Shown piece by piece: positions 1 to 10,800 of a stretch of DNA of 64,000 nt. Position 1 is the first letter of the stretch. Each line of letters opens with the position of its first letter. The notes beneath the pieces are model-generated. The model was given only the letters and a program-made list of their open reading frames with translations. It had not been told where the DNA came from and made no database searches. Origin of the DNA: Effrenium voratum. Its lineage: Eukaryota; Sar; Dinophyceae; Suessiales; Symbiodiniaceae. The stretch covers positions 1,186,010 to 1,250,009 of the forward strand of contig CAUJNA010002890.1 of NCBI GenBank assembly GCA_963377175.1. The letters run 5' to 3'. A program made the translations under genes and the position numbers.

Positions 1-70
1 TTTGGGGGGGGGGGTACCATATATATATATATATATATATTCAGGATATATATATATATATATATATATT
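1..70. repeat. poly-G run and two (AT)n microsatellites
   Basis: The window opens with a run of G followed by two alternating AT tracts separated by a few bases. This is simple sequence. Similar AT tracts recur at 9319-9336, 23603-23620, 30470-30540, 35831-35868 and 62998-63070, often directly beside a short inverted-repeat element. Confidence 0.9.
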
Positions 71-116
71 CACTTTTCTCTGTGGACTTGGAATTGGTAA
101 GCCTCGGGCGGCTGCT

Positions 117-600
117 TTGTTTGACCGCCCAACGCCTTTCTCTCGGGAGCGTCCGTCAGGGAGCTCTACGCGGAAGTCGTCCCGGTCTCGGGCTGAGAAA
201 TCATCTCGAATTGAATCCGAGTCGTTTCCAGGAAGTCCCGGAAGGGCAACTAGGTCCCCCGGTAGTTATTTTGGCAGAAGCGAGGCCGCTCAGTTGCGCC
301 GGCAAGAGGAGTTGCCCCATGGCCAGTTGCTCTACGGTGTCACAGACGTTACTTGGAAGGTCGACCAGGAGAGGTGGGGGTTTTGGAAGCTGTGCCTCGC
401 CTCCAAACATGTTGATGCGTCTGGTTTCCCGCGGACCACGCCGGTGGAGAGTGCAGTTGGCAGGCTGGCCAAGGAAAGCAGCGATGCGCTCACAGCGTTG
501 CTCGCGGCGACGAGCAAGTGGTATGTGACCCACGGCGTGTCCCTGCCTGATCACTTACATCACCGCCTTTTTGATGACACCTCAGCACTTTTACCCTTGG
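117..600 (+). CDS. exon-like open region, unknown product
   Basis: One plus-strand frame stays open for about 165 codons. Its first part is rich in Ser, Arg and Glu and its second part looks like an ordinary globular sequence (Trp, Leu and Lys mixed). The open frame runs through the left end of a family B element at 250-266 without a stop. No protein family was recognised. A second plus frame and a minus frame are also open here, so the coding assignment is uncertain. Splice borders were not resolved. The region is GC-richer than its surroundings, as the better-supported exons are. Confidence 0.35.
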
Positions 601-677
601 GGGAGGGTTTTTCATACTAAAATAGACAGGAAAAAGTTGGTACCAACTTATTCTATCCTCTCTACCAGAGGACCTAG
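250..677. mobile_element. family B inverted-repeat element, split by about 320 bp of exon-like DNA
   Basis: The left end (CTAGGTCCCCCGGTAGT) lies at 250-266. The rest of the element, from the TTTTACCC...GGGAGGG segment to the right end GAGGACCTAG, lies at about 587-677. Intact copies elsewhere are only about 110-120 bp long. The intervening DNA is open in frame, so this copy either received an insertion or was assembled from two partial copies around an exon. Confidence 0.6.
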
Positions 678-679
678 AG

Positions 680-2020
680 GAAGTGCCGGATATGGCGCCC
701 CTAGACCCCCAGAGGCGCCCCTTTTTTCCCCAGCTGAAAGCGTTTTGGGGGTCGATAGGCTTAGATAGTCTCCTACAGGTGGTTTAGGGGCAGCTTTGAG
801 CGGGGGTTTACCAGATTCGGTTCTGGGGTGTTCAGGGCGTGTTGGTATACTACCAGGCCTTTTGCTCCCTTTTTTGGAGGGGGTGATACCAACTACAAAA
901 CAGCAGTGCCACATCTTTGGCTTTACCGTGTCCACTGCGGGTCTGGGGGTCTAGGGGCACTCCCCCAGTTCCTGAGCTTTTTTACTTGGAACTTGTTTGG
1001 GTGTGAATCAATTTTATTTGGGGACCCTTTGCTGGACATCATTTACATAGGGATTTGTGTCCACCAGCCACTTTTGAGGGGGCTCCCTATTGGAATTCAT
1101 GGCCGTTTTGGGTGAGAAACAACAGCTCTTTTGAGATTATATTTCTTGTAACCGAGGGCTTCCCATTTTCATGATTCCCGGTGTTCCCTTTTAGCTTGAA
1201 ACCAGCTTGTACCGAGCCTAAGGCACAAGCCCAAAAAGGTGGTGTAGAGAATGTGTTCAATCATGTTTGATCAGGGGTCTCATTTTGGGGCCCACTTTTG
1301 GATGGTTTGGAAAGAAGGCCCAAAGGAACCAACTGGGGGGAGCGACTTCAGGCAACCAAATAGCAAGCTGCTCAGATCTAGGCGTTTGCATAATACGAGG
1401 TGAGCCAGAGAGAAGACGATAGGCAAGCCAAACTGACACAAAAACTAGGTCCCCCAGTAGCCCCCTTTCTCACCCCTTTTTTGGTTGGGAGGGTTCCCCT
1501 ACTAAAATTTGAATTTTTGCCACCCTTCCAACGTCAACCAAGAAGAGACGACTACTAAAAACAAGTTGATACCCTTATTCTATCCTCTCAAATCTGGAGG
1601 ACCTAGAAGAAGAAGGGAAGAGGCACCACTTTCTAAGGGAACTGGGGTTGGTTGCACGTAATTGAGTCATGTAAGCTAGGGACTCCTCCTAATTTTTTCA
1701 TGTGGATGTATGCGTGTGTGTGTGTGTGTGTGTGGTTTTGAGGGCGCGTCCTGTCAGAAGTTGGTTTAAAGGGAGAAAAAAGAGGAACAGCGAAGCCTTT
1801 TTTGGGGGGGTCCCGACTCCCAATTTGTCACGTACATGAACCAATCCCGAGAACACCGAAACATTGAAGCAACCACAAACTCGGGGAAAATGAGTGGTGT
1901 TCCATAACAATCCGAAACTGGGTATTTGATTATTTGGGTTATTGGTGGGTTGCGCCTTTTCCACTTACGAACTGTGCGACAAACATCCAAGTCACATCAG
2001 GTTGTTTCTTGAGGGGTTGA
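680..2020. other. non-coding stretch without recognisable gene
   Basis: I see no convincing exon here. It contains one family B copy (1445-1616) and a (GT)n tract at 1712-1734. The rest is T/G-rich unique sequence. Confidence 0.6.
1445..1616. mobile_element. family B inverted-repeat element
   Basis: This copy starts CTAGGTCCCCCAGTAG and ends GGAGGACCTAG, with the family's internal GGGAGGGTTCCCCTACTAAA block. It is longer than the 112-121 bp of intact copies because of extra internal sequence. Other copies lie at 7917-8028, 12418-12538, 19361-19479, 20473-20585, 24844-24952, 27844-27955 (right end lost), 28966-29192 (with a nested insertion), 29527-29638 and 33938-34054. Partial copies lie at 48316-48390 and 51450-51710. 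The terminal CTAG is followed by GT at the left and is itself a terminal AG at the right, so each copy carries potential GT-AG splice sites at its borders. Confidence 0.85.
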
Positions 2021-2021
2021 G

Positions 2022-2690
2022 ATGGACCAGCAAGTCCTGGTTGAAAGTCAGCTTCCCAGATTGGTTCATCAGATTATTGAAGAAACTATTCGCGAACCCT
2101 GCCAATTGCGTGAAACTTGGATGTTCGGCCAAGTTAGGAAGTGGATAGCCCCCCGGGTCATAGGAAGGTACACTCCACTTGGGACTTGGGAAGCGGGTTA
2201 TAATTTGGGTTGTGGACACATTAACAATGTAGTCGGACACGCAAGTACTTTCCTCAGCTTTTGCTCCCCCCGCAACAGACTAATTCTTTTAGACTTGCAG
2301 ATAGCACAATTCCTGGTAGACGTGGCATTTTCATGGGGATGCGCAAACCAACATGGGGGAGTTGTAACATCTACTTTCATCCAACTGCATAGGAATCAAC
2401 TCCCCGGACCTGCGGCCTTTGCCCCCATATCCAAACCTTTGAATGCACAACCATTCGGCAAAAATGTCGTCCATATCAGTCAACAAGAACATGAACATAG
2501 GTGTTTCACCTTTCAGCTGGTCCATTGTTTGATGAACCTGATGCAACCTCAGCTCAAAACACCAGTTCGCCTGGCGTAGAAACCATAGGTGTCCTTTTTG
2601 GTTGGTTTGCTTAGAAAATGGAGGGCCCTGGTTTAGATGGGGTTTATTCCATTTACCGGGCCATCTGTTTTTCCAAAAGGCCACCTATGG
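2022..2690. other. region open on both strands, coding status unresolved
   Basis: A plus-strand frame is open for 185 codons (2022-2579) and a minus-strand frame for 117 codons (2331-2684). Both give plausible amino-acid compositions, and neither matches a family I know. The left part (about 2115-2240) is a family C inverted-repeat element (CTTGGATGTTCGGCCAAG ...), so part of the plus frame is repeat-derived. This could be a decayed gene or chance. Confidence 0.3.
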
Positions 2691-2739
2691 TGAAACCCTT
2701 TTCACTGGAGGCCATTTTTGCGCATCTCAGCGGCAAAAA

Positions 2740-2880
2740 AAAACCGCCTCGGCCCATCCGACGTGTTGCCCGTGCGGCGTGTTCTGCCGGAGCGAGGCCC
2801 GGGCAAGTCAGCCGCTTCCGCAAGGCGAGCCAGGAGCAGCTCGGAGCGATTGAGCCCGCGGCCGGGCTGGGGATTCAACC
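2740..2880 (+). CDS. GC-rich exon-like island, unknown product
   Basis: This short GC-rich stretch has two open plus-strand frames, both rich in Arg, Ser, Ala and Pro. It is followed at 2926-3097 by a degenerate family A element. Exon borders and frame cannot be fixed. It is listed because composition rises here as it does in the better-supported exons. Confidence 0.25.
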
Positions 2881-4330
2881 TGCCGAGTCCTGGGAAAGTC
2901 AAGGTCTTCCAAAGAACACTTCCAGAGTCTCCTTCCGACCCTTTAAGCCGGGGGCTCGTGGATTTGGATTTGTCCAACATCGACCCTGGAAAACCAGGTC
3001 TTCCAAAGAACCTGAAGAGTGTCCTTCTGACAATTGAAAATGGTTACTTTGGGAAATGACCATTCATTTTTCAAGGGTCAGAAGGAGACTCCAGGAATTC
3101 TCAAAGAAGAACGGGTAGTTTGGGAGTAGGTACCCTGGGAATCAAGCCATGAAACTAACTTGCCCAAAGCGAATTGACCTTTTGACCTCTTGTTGGTTAT
3201 TTCCATGTTTAGTCAAGGTCCCAAAGGGTGATCCCTCAAGGGCAGAGCGGCGGGTTTGTTTTTGGTTTTTATTCCCCGAACTCAGACAGTTTTGTCACTC
3301 TTTTTGGGCCATAAACTTGATCGGAAATGAGGCCAGGGGTAGAGAATCTGGGCTTGATTCCATTTGACCTAACCCCCCCTTTTCCGGGTGGGGTTGCTTA
3401 CGGTGGGAGTAGTGTTACTCCGCAAGTTCCCAGGCTTGGAATCTTATTGGAAAATCCGTCTGTGTGGCAAGCAAAAGACGTCTGAGTGGCGAGCAAAAGA
3501 CATGAGCTTGTTTGGGCCAATCTATTGAGGAAATGAGATGAAGTGCGTGAGTCAAACAGAGCTGCAGATTATCATGAAACCCGGGCCCCCAAGACAACAT
3601 TCCTCTAACAACTACGGCTGTTATGGGCTCCAGGCTCACTTGCGGGTGTGTAGGTCGCCATTATTCACCATCTTTAAATGAGAAGAACATATTTCACCAT
3701 CTTTAAATGAGAAGAACATAAAGTTGAACATGTTGGACATTACCTATTTCAGGGTGGATGCCTCAGACAGATCCAATATGAGGCATGGTGATGGTCAAAC
3801 TGTGTGTTTCCAGAACAGTCGGAATCCCCTTAAAATGGACCGATTCCCTTTAGGTTGCCTCCATCGAAACCTCCAAAACAAAACGCATTCTTTTCTTGTG
3901 GAGTGCCACGCGCATGTGGGATACGCACGTCTTTTTTGACGCTGCCCCTTTGTTTCTGGTGGTTTCAAGGGAAACCACAAGGAATGCCGAGGCCTTTTTT
4001 TTTTGGCGGGGGCGCCAGGGGTTGAAACAAAAGGACGCACCCATTGTTGGTTTGACATTTTTCGTCGGTTTTCCAAACAAAGGCACCCATTCACCAGGCT
4101 AAATTTCTCGGCTTGAGGTTCTTGGAATCCAGCTGGCAGCGATCAGTGGAGGTGGTCTTTTGGAGCACGCTGGTCTTCGCAGGCCTTCGGGAGGTTGGGG
4201 GGGTGATCAATATGGGTACTGGTCAAAGTTAACCCACCAGGGGACCGCAGGTTTTAGTCCATGTTTTCATTTACCGGGGTTCCATGTTGGGTACCTATTT
4301 TTGAAGACCCACATCCATATGGGTATTGGG

Positions 4331-4430
4331 TACCTGGAGTCTCCTTCTGACCCTTGAAAAATGGTTGGTCATTACCCAAAAAAAAGGTTGGTCATGGACC
4401 TATTTTTACAGGGTCATGGAGACTCCAGGT
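4331..4430. mobile_element. family A short inverted-repeat element (representative copy)
   Basis: The ends are ACCTGGAGTCTCC and GGAGACTCCAGGT; inside are TGACCC and GGGTCA arms and a short loop with GGTTGGTCAT motifs. The two halves are close to perfect inverted repeats, so the copy can fold into one hairpin. Other copies: 6721-6812, 9224-9317, 11843-11914, 13362-13453, 17611-17701, 23202-23295, 23623-23714, 29255-29344, 31128-31217, 31453-31549, 33503-33592, 35869-35964, 37336-37433, 40546-40640, 41703-41800, 42588-42662, 42771-42869, 42947-43040, 43902-44012, 44676-44771, 47774-47867, 59115-59260, 59870-59941 and 63329-63427, plus half copies at 5368, 12228, 17937, 18655, 26896, 28098 and 36883. 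No copy has coding capacity. Confidence 0.9.
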
Positions 4431-4799
4431 ATGGGTCAAAATTAAGCCAGGATGTGGACTGCAGGCTTTCGTCCTTGGTTCCATTTACCAAGGGGTATAC
4501 CCATTTTTGGATATGCCCGGGACAAACAGGAAACGGTCCGTAAATGCCCTAGGACCAGCCCCAAACCTGGAGTGGGTGAACGCTCAGAGGGATGTTCTAA
4601 CGCATTCTGTCGGGGGGGGGGGGGGGGTTGATCAATATTCCGTTCGGCGCCCAGGTTTGAGCGTTTGTAACTTGTCCCATGTGGTTTAAATGTCATCTCT
4701 TTAGTGGCTTTCTAACCAAGGGCCATTCCATGTGAACTCCCTCAGTTTCTTCTCAAATCCCGACCTCGTGCCATGGTTAAAACTTGTCCGAGCCATTTT

Positions 4800-4965
4800 G
4801 TGAAGGCTCCAAAAGGCTGGGCGATCATTTCGGCACGTCAGGTAAGTGGATAATAACCATGGTTATATCCCGCAAAAGCCATCGTTATCAGTCGAAGTGG
4901 ATTATAACCTGGCTTACTAACCACTTACATGCGGTGCCTGATCGCCCGTTTCAGAAACATCCGTC
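4800..4965. repeat. long palindromic element, GGGC(A/G)(G/A)GGTAC family
   Basis: The segment reads into GGGCGATCATT...ACGTCAGGTAAGTGGATAA and ends with the complementary CACTTACATG...TGATCGCCC. Related foldback copies lie at 6233-6362 (ends GGGGCAGGGTAC / CCCTGCCCC), 47900-48020, 53967-54105 and 62443-62590. They share the internal GAGATAACC / GGTTATTTCCCACTTACTA arms. Confidence 0.75.
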
Positions 4966-5067
4966 GAGGTGTTTGGTTGTTTCCCTCAACTCAACTTAGC
5001 GGCCACATGAATCTGTACTGCATGCCCACAATATAACATGTTCATTCCTTGGCAGGGTGGTTCGGCG

Positions 5068-5220
5068 GTAGTGGAAACCACCTTGGAGATCCTTGGCTCA
5101 CTCTCCAGATTGACACAGATCAAAGAGAAACCACGGTTTGTAGCTGTGCCACCTGAGGTTGAAATTGGTAAAAGACTGACCCCGCCGCTGGCTTTGGTCA
5201 GCTTAGGTCCCTTCAAAGGG
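5068..5220 (+). CDS. exon-like island, unknown product
   Basis: An open plus frame of about 50 codons has a natural mix of charged and hydrophobic residues (it includes IKEKPRFVAVPPEVEIGK). The complementary minus frame is also open. No family was recognised and splice borders are not clear. Confidence 0.35.
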
Positions 5221-5499
5221 AATATTTGCCCCACTCGAAAATTTCCGCTTTTTGTTCGGGCATGTTTTGGAACCCAACGGTTTTCCAGGTTTTTGACCGG
5301 TCAAGGGTGAACGTCCTCTCAAGGACCCGCTGGACGCCTTTTGTAGTGGGACCCTTTTTCAGTTTACCTGGAGTCTCCATGACCCTTGAAAAATGGGGTC
5401 ATTCAACCGTTACATTTGGGGTCATTGGCATATTTAAAAAGGTTCACCTTGCATTTCTGGGTGCCCGAGAAACGTTGAGAGCCCCGAGCATTTTCTCAG

Positions 5500-5686
5500 A
5501 GTGCCTGAAGGCGAGTTCGTGGGCGCGCTGTACCTGCAACATCTGACTACTGCCGAGGAGCCGACAGACCAGAGCCATACACGGGTCGTACCATCGCTCG
5601 GGAAGAGAAATCGGGGCCACTTCCGTGGTGAAGGCCAAACCGATATCTTAGACGCTTTCTTGGCTAGTTCCACAGTTTGGCCATAG
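5500..5686 (+). CDS. exon-like island ending in a stop, unknown product
   Basis: An open plus frame of about 60 codons (it includes EFVGALYLQHLTTAEEPTDQ) ends at a TAG at 5684. It could be a last exon or a chance frame. It is followed by a (GT)n tract (5743-5765). No family was recognised. Confidence 0.35.
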
Positions 5687-5699
5687 TTTGGCCCAGGCA

Positions 5700-7150
5700 T
5701 GGCAAGAAGGGGTCAGTGTATTGTACCTCAGCAGGTACCGGCCAATGTGTGTGTGTGTGTGTGTGCGTGGTTCAGCGTGTGCGTGTGCATGTTCGTGTGT
5801 TTGTTTGCAAGGGTACCCTTTCGGGATTGGTTTGAAGGGAAGCCAAAAGAAAGCCAATCATTTTGAGGGTCCCCTATTTTGACACATCCATGTTCAGCTA
5901 GTTGCTCTTGATAAATTTGGTGTTGTTTGCTAATGATGCAAGGCCCATGCTCAAATTTCTGCACATGATAAAACAAACAAAACATGTTGGTTGCCAGGGT
6001 GAACGCCCTAAATATTGCAAGCAAGGGAACAAGGAAGCAGGAAGCCATCTAATTTGCCGTAATTTTCTGTGGTTTGGTGGTTGAGTAGTTTTTTTTTTCG
6101 GACATCCACTGTAAGGCCCTCTCAGTAGATCCCAGGTACCGAATAGTATGTAACCAGTCATGTTCCTTTGGGTTTTTCCTTTTGGGCGTTTCCCTTCATT
6201 ACCTACGTTTGCCAGGTAGACGGATCCGCTGCTTGAAGGGGCAGGGTACTTACTAAGTAGTTAGTCAGCTGAATTATAGCCAACTTGCCATGGTTACAAG
6301 TGTCCTAAGTGGGCTATAACCAGGCTTACTAACCACCTAATAAGTGCCCTGCCCCTTCAAGTGGGCCTGTTTTGGCGCGCGTCTCGAATCAACTCGCGCA
6401 CTTACTTGCGATCTTGCGATCCGCAGGATCTGGCCTTTCCCTTTCCGTGACTTGGAGGATTTTGCCGCGTGTGTTTGCAGTTTTTGCCATTGGAGCCATT
6501 GGCTGAAATGGGTATGGGTCAAAATCAAGCCACCATGAAGTATGGGCTGCACATTCTAGTCCTTTCCATTTACCAGTTGCTGAAAAATGGTATGGCTCAA
6601 AATCTTTCCCACAAGGAAGTATGGGCCGCACAAACTGTAGTCCGCTCTATTTACCAGGGCTTGATTTGTACCTCATTTTGGACCCATTTGCTGAAATGAA
6701 GACGTGTTAGGTTTCCCCCTACCTAGAGTCTCCATGACCCTTTAAAAATGGGGTCATTGCCTAAAATAATGGGGTCATGTACCTATTTTTAAAGGTCATG
6801 GAGACTCCAGGTTCGATCACTTGAAATCTTGCTTTTTTTCTTCCAGACGAACACATCGCAGGCTTGGAGCCCTTGTGATGCCCCTCGGGGTCAGGCAAAA
6901 TTCGTTTTGAAGACGCGCCGGTCTGTCCGACCCCCAAAACGGGAAAGGGTGCAAACATCGGGCCGACTTTGGCATCCCTTTCGACTTTTAACCAACTCAC
7001 TCGGGGTGTATCCGCATGTCTATGATAGTTAGCTTACCTCTTAAAAAAAACACAACTTTTCAACTTTTTGGGTAACATGGGCTGTATGTCTGTAAAAGAT
7101 TAACTTCCCCAGGGCTTGGAGTTTTAAGAGGTAAGTTAAGGGAGTCTTCT
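5700..7150. other. repeat-rich non-coding region
   Basis: Contains a GT/GC-rich microsatellite, the foldback element at 6233-6362, tandem family F pieces at 6505-6690 and a complete family A element at 6721-6812. No convincing exon is visible. Confidence 0.55.
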
Positions 7151-7540
7151 CTTTAACTGGAGGTTTGTCTTTGGGGGGTAAGCCCTTTGTGTTGTATTAA
7201 AACAGAAGTGGTCATTTCCCACAGCCGTGTTTTGCTTGAAACAGAACGGACTTTTCCGAAAAGGACCCGCCATTTTGATTCAAACTTTTGCAGGGGGGAG
7301 CTTGCAGCAGCCTTTTGCAAAGACCTTTGGTCTTGCTGGGGCTGTTTCGAACGGTGTCCTCCCGAATTTAGGCCACGAATCTTTGCCAGACTTCGCTTAC
7401 CTCTTAAATGTTTTGCCTTTCTTCTAGCAGTACCTTCCCATTCTGTCCACGGATCCGACCTTTTCAGGAAACCATGAACATCCAGGGAAACAGCTGTTTT
7501 CGAGGCGGAATGATGGTTGAAAAGAATGGCTGGAGTCAAA
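7150..7540. other. region open in three frames, coding status unresolved
   Basis: Two plus frames (96 and 66 codons) and one minus frame (128 codons) overlap. Each reads reasonably, none matches a known family, and I cannot pick one. It lies just upstream of the first exon proposed for the long membrane-protein gene and could hold an earlier exon of it. Confidence 0.25.
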
Positions 7541-7633
7541 CCCTAGATATGTGGGTTTCCTTCAGAACTACTTTCACCATGTGACAACTGATTCAGACGG
7601 TTTGGTCATGGAGTCACCAACTCAGTGATTCCA

Positions 7634-7896
7634 ATGGCAAAAAGTATGCTCGAAGCAACTTGTGGCGTGCGTGCTGGGTGTGAGTCTTGTCAGCAGCCTT
7701 GTCGCCGGCTGTGGATTGCAATCTTGAAAGAAAGTGAACCTCAAAGTATGGCACATGACAAACAGGACAGGCAAGGCAGGATGCCACGCACGGTGTGGGG
7801 AATTCGCTTGCTGGTAGCAGATGCTAAAATTGGAAAGATGAGCGTCTTTGAGTGCCAGATTTATTGGCACCCTTGGCTCAGACGGGCCACAACTTG
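7634..7896 (+). CDS. exon 1 (possible start) of the membrane-protein gene
   Basis: Open from an ATG at 7634 for 87 codons, with two Cys pairs near the N-terminus (CESCQQPC). The donor GT at 7897 leaves two bases (TG), which the single G starting the next exon completes to Trp. An antisense frame is also open, so the evidence is the phase match and composition. Coding may begin upstream, since the frame is open to 7625. Confidence 0.45.
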
Positions 7897-10800
7897 GTGA
7901 CAACACAGTTCTATAGCTAGGTCCCCCAGTAGTGCCCTTTTACCCTTTTTTGGGGGAGGGTTCCCCTTCTAAAATAGACTACAGAAAAAGGGGTACCCTT
8001 ATTCTAACCTCTCTACTGGAAGACCTAGTATAGGTTGTGGCCAATTTCATGGTTCCTGTAGCTGGTTTGCTAGACCCACCCCTTTTGCTTTTGGGTTCCC
8101 CACTACGAACGTGAACATGGCAAACTAAAAGTGGCAAATCCTAAAGCTGCTTCCCCCTTTCTATCAGGGTCACTGGGCAACTGAAAAGTGCTGCTCCATC
8201 AAATTGCACGCTTGTCTTTTTACTGCCCCAGAATTAGTTCCCCTTTTTACTTTTTGATCTGTTTTGGGGTTCCCTTCGTTTTCCACCAACCAGGCAAAAA
8301 GAAACATTGTTTTTTTGCTGGGGTCCTAATTCCAGCCAAGTTTACATCACGCAGGCTTTGTCGGGCACACGTCATAGGCGTCCTTTTTTGGGTTCCACTT
8401 GTTTCGATGGGTTTTATGCCCCATGTACCAGGAAAACCCATCTACTATGGCACTCGTGCTTCTTCAGGTTATTGGCTACTCCCAATATTACCCCAATTCT
8501 GCTATGTTTTTTTTACAACAAGTTGAGCCTTTAAGAGACACGCAAGGATGAGTGAAGGGCACGACTCGTGCCTCTTCTTTTGGTTGTTGGCTGAGGTTTT
8601 TGACCGCTTGCCTCTCGAACCTGGTGGCTGGTTTGCTGGTTATCGCTGTGCTCGCGCTGCTCAACCGGACCAACACCCGCGAGCAGTGCGGTGAGATCGC
8701 CGCGGACGCGGAGGCTTGGAACGTGGGTGGGTTTTTGGCTCCAAAGGAACCCGCAAAAATGGGTGGTTTCCCATTTGGGCTCACCAGTGTACTCTCAAAA
8801 AACAAGGGGACACACCACTTGGTGGCTCCCAGCCATCCCCTTAGCCTTTTAGCTTGTTAGTGTTTAGTGGCAGTTTCCGTTAAACCCACTAAAAGTTAGT
8901 CACTTTTAGCGGGGGATCTGAGGGCAGCCCAGACCAAGCGAATGGCCCTTGTAATGGAAATTAATCAACCCAAGATTATCAACAGGGGGACACTCCCTGG
9001 GTTTAGTGGGGAATCAGACCATTTTTGGAGGGGCCCCCACCCCCTGTGAATCAACCGGGGTTGATGAATAGGGGTGCTAAACGCGGTTCCTTTCATAGAA
9101 CTTCCCGATGAAACATTCTGAATGGCTGACCCGCTTAGGGGAGAATCCGTTCGATCGGTAAACAATGGTTACATGAACCAAGGTTTGTTTGAACGGTGGC
9201 AAGCCTGAAGCCCAGAAGGTTCTACCTGCAGTCTCCATGACCCTTTCAAAATAGGTCCATGACCCCATTATTTTGGTAACGACCAAGCATTCTTAAAGGG
9301 TCATGGAGACTCTAGGTATATATATATATATATATTTGCCTTCAGCTTGGATAACCTGCCCGAACCCAAGACATGTGATACTGAAGGCGGAAGATGTTTT
9401 AGCGGCGGGCCAGCGAGGCATCCTTTGTTTCAAGCAATTCCACGCAGCCGGGCCTTCTCATCTAAAAAAATAGCCAACTGAGTGACATTGAGTGGAGACA
9501 AACGGAGGAAACGACTCTTGTTGATAGACCACAAATCCTTGCTGTTCAGAGGCAGGTACCAATGGGAGAGGCCACAGCCTGTAACAGCAGTCCGGTGGTG
9601 ATGCTGCTTCGACAAGTTGGAAGTGAACAAACGCACCCTTCAACCTGCTGCAAGCTAAGTTTTTCAAAACCCTAGCCTTCATTGAACACACCGTTATTTG
9701 TAGAGCTCTTTTGTTTAAATATTTGCACAACCTTGCTAACATTTTAAACCCAAGTCAATGGGTTTTGGGCATGGTTCAGGAAGCCGGAAACCCATTGAGA
9801 AGTTGGTGGACTTGCAGTTGACCCCATATGAATCAACCCAAGCTTATGAATATATTAGGGGTGGGGGCCCTCCAGAAGTGGTCTGAATCCCACCTAAAAC
9901 CGGGGACAAGCACCCCCACCTAAATGAACTGGTTTAGCTAAAGTGGTTGCTTGAGTAATATGGGTTCCACATCATGTCGCAGGTCGACTTGAAGATGCAG
10001 CTGATGCTAGGGGTCTTGGTCACCTGTGAGATCGGCGCTGCGGTGAAGGCCATTGGTTCAGGCTCAAGGTTTATTGTTCCACGAGGAAACCTTGCTGTAG
10101 CCCGCAAATGTTATCCCCGACCAAACAGAACCCCTGGTTGATTAATAGGGGGGTGTCCCGTTTTAGTGCGGATTCATCACTTTTGGATCACCCCCTAATA
10201 ATGGGACGGGTTTCTTAATCCTGGGTCAACATTAGGAAGCTTCCATTTGTCTTTCAGAATATGTTTTTGTTCTTTCCCCGGTTGGTGTTACAGGGAATCT
10301 ATCCCTGCTGGGAAGAGTTTCACTTTTTCCAGGGGACTTAGGCAAATGGAGCTAAGTTATTCGGAGCCTGCTTGGATGTTTGATTCGCCAAGTTAGCAAG
10401 TGGACAAGGCCATCCGGGCAAGAATTTGCTATTCACAATGTTGACTCTACTATACGAGCCGCTTACTAGTGTGGCCGAGAAAAGGGCAACAGGTGTTGCT
10501 TTGGTGAAATTCCCGGAAAAGTCCCATTCAAGGCAGTACTAGGGCCCAACTCACGGGATGGTGTTTTCTGCCCAGCTGTTCAGAGAGTTTCACTCGTTTG
10601 TGTTTGGGGTCAACACTAAGACTTGCCCAAGGCGAATCGACCGGATCGAACCTTTTGGTTTCCCTGATTTGGTACCCAAGTTTAGCAAAGGTCCCATATT
10701 ATAAGGTGATCACCTTTTGTTTGCAGGTTCAACACCAAACAGGATTTCAAATGCCACGGTCAGTGGCATAGGTGCACTTTTTGGGTTGTTTTGCCTGGTT

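Larger units (their letters stand above)
3060..5060. other. repeat-rich non-coding region
   Basis: No convincing exon is visible. It holds a partial family H element (3160-3245), a perfect tandem duplication of about 28 bp (3663-3720), family F elements (4200-4330 and 4430-4510), a family A element (4331-4430), a poly-G run (4611-4627) and a long inverted repeat at 4800-4965 related to the GGGCAGGGTAC family. Confidence 0.6.
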
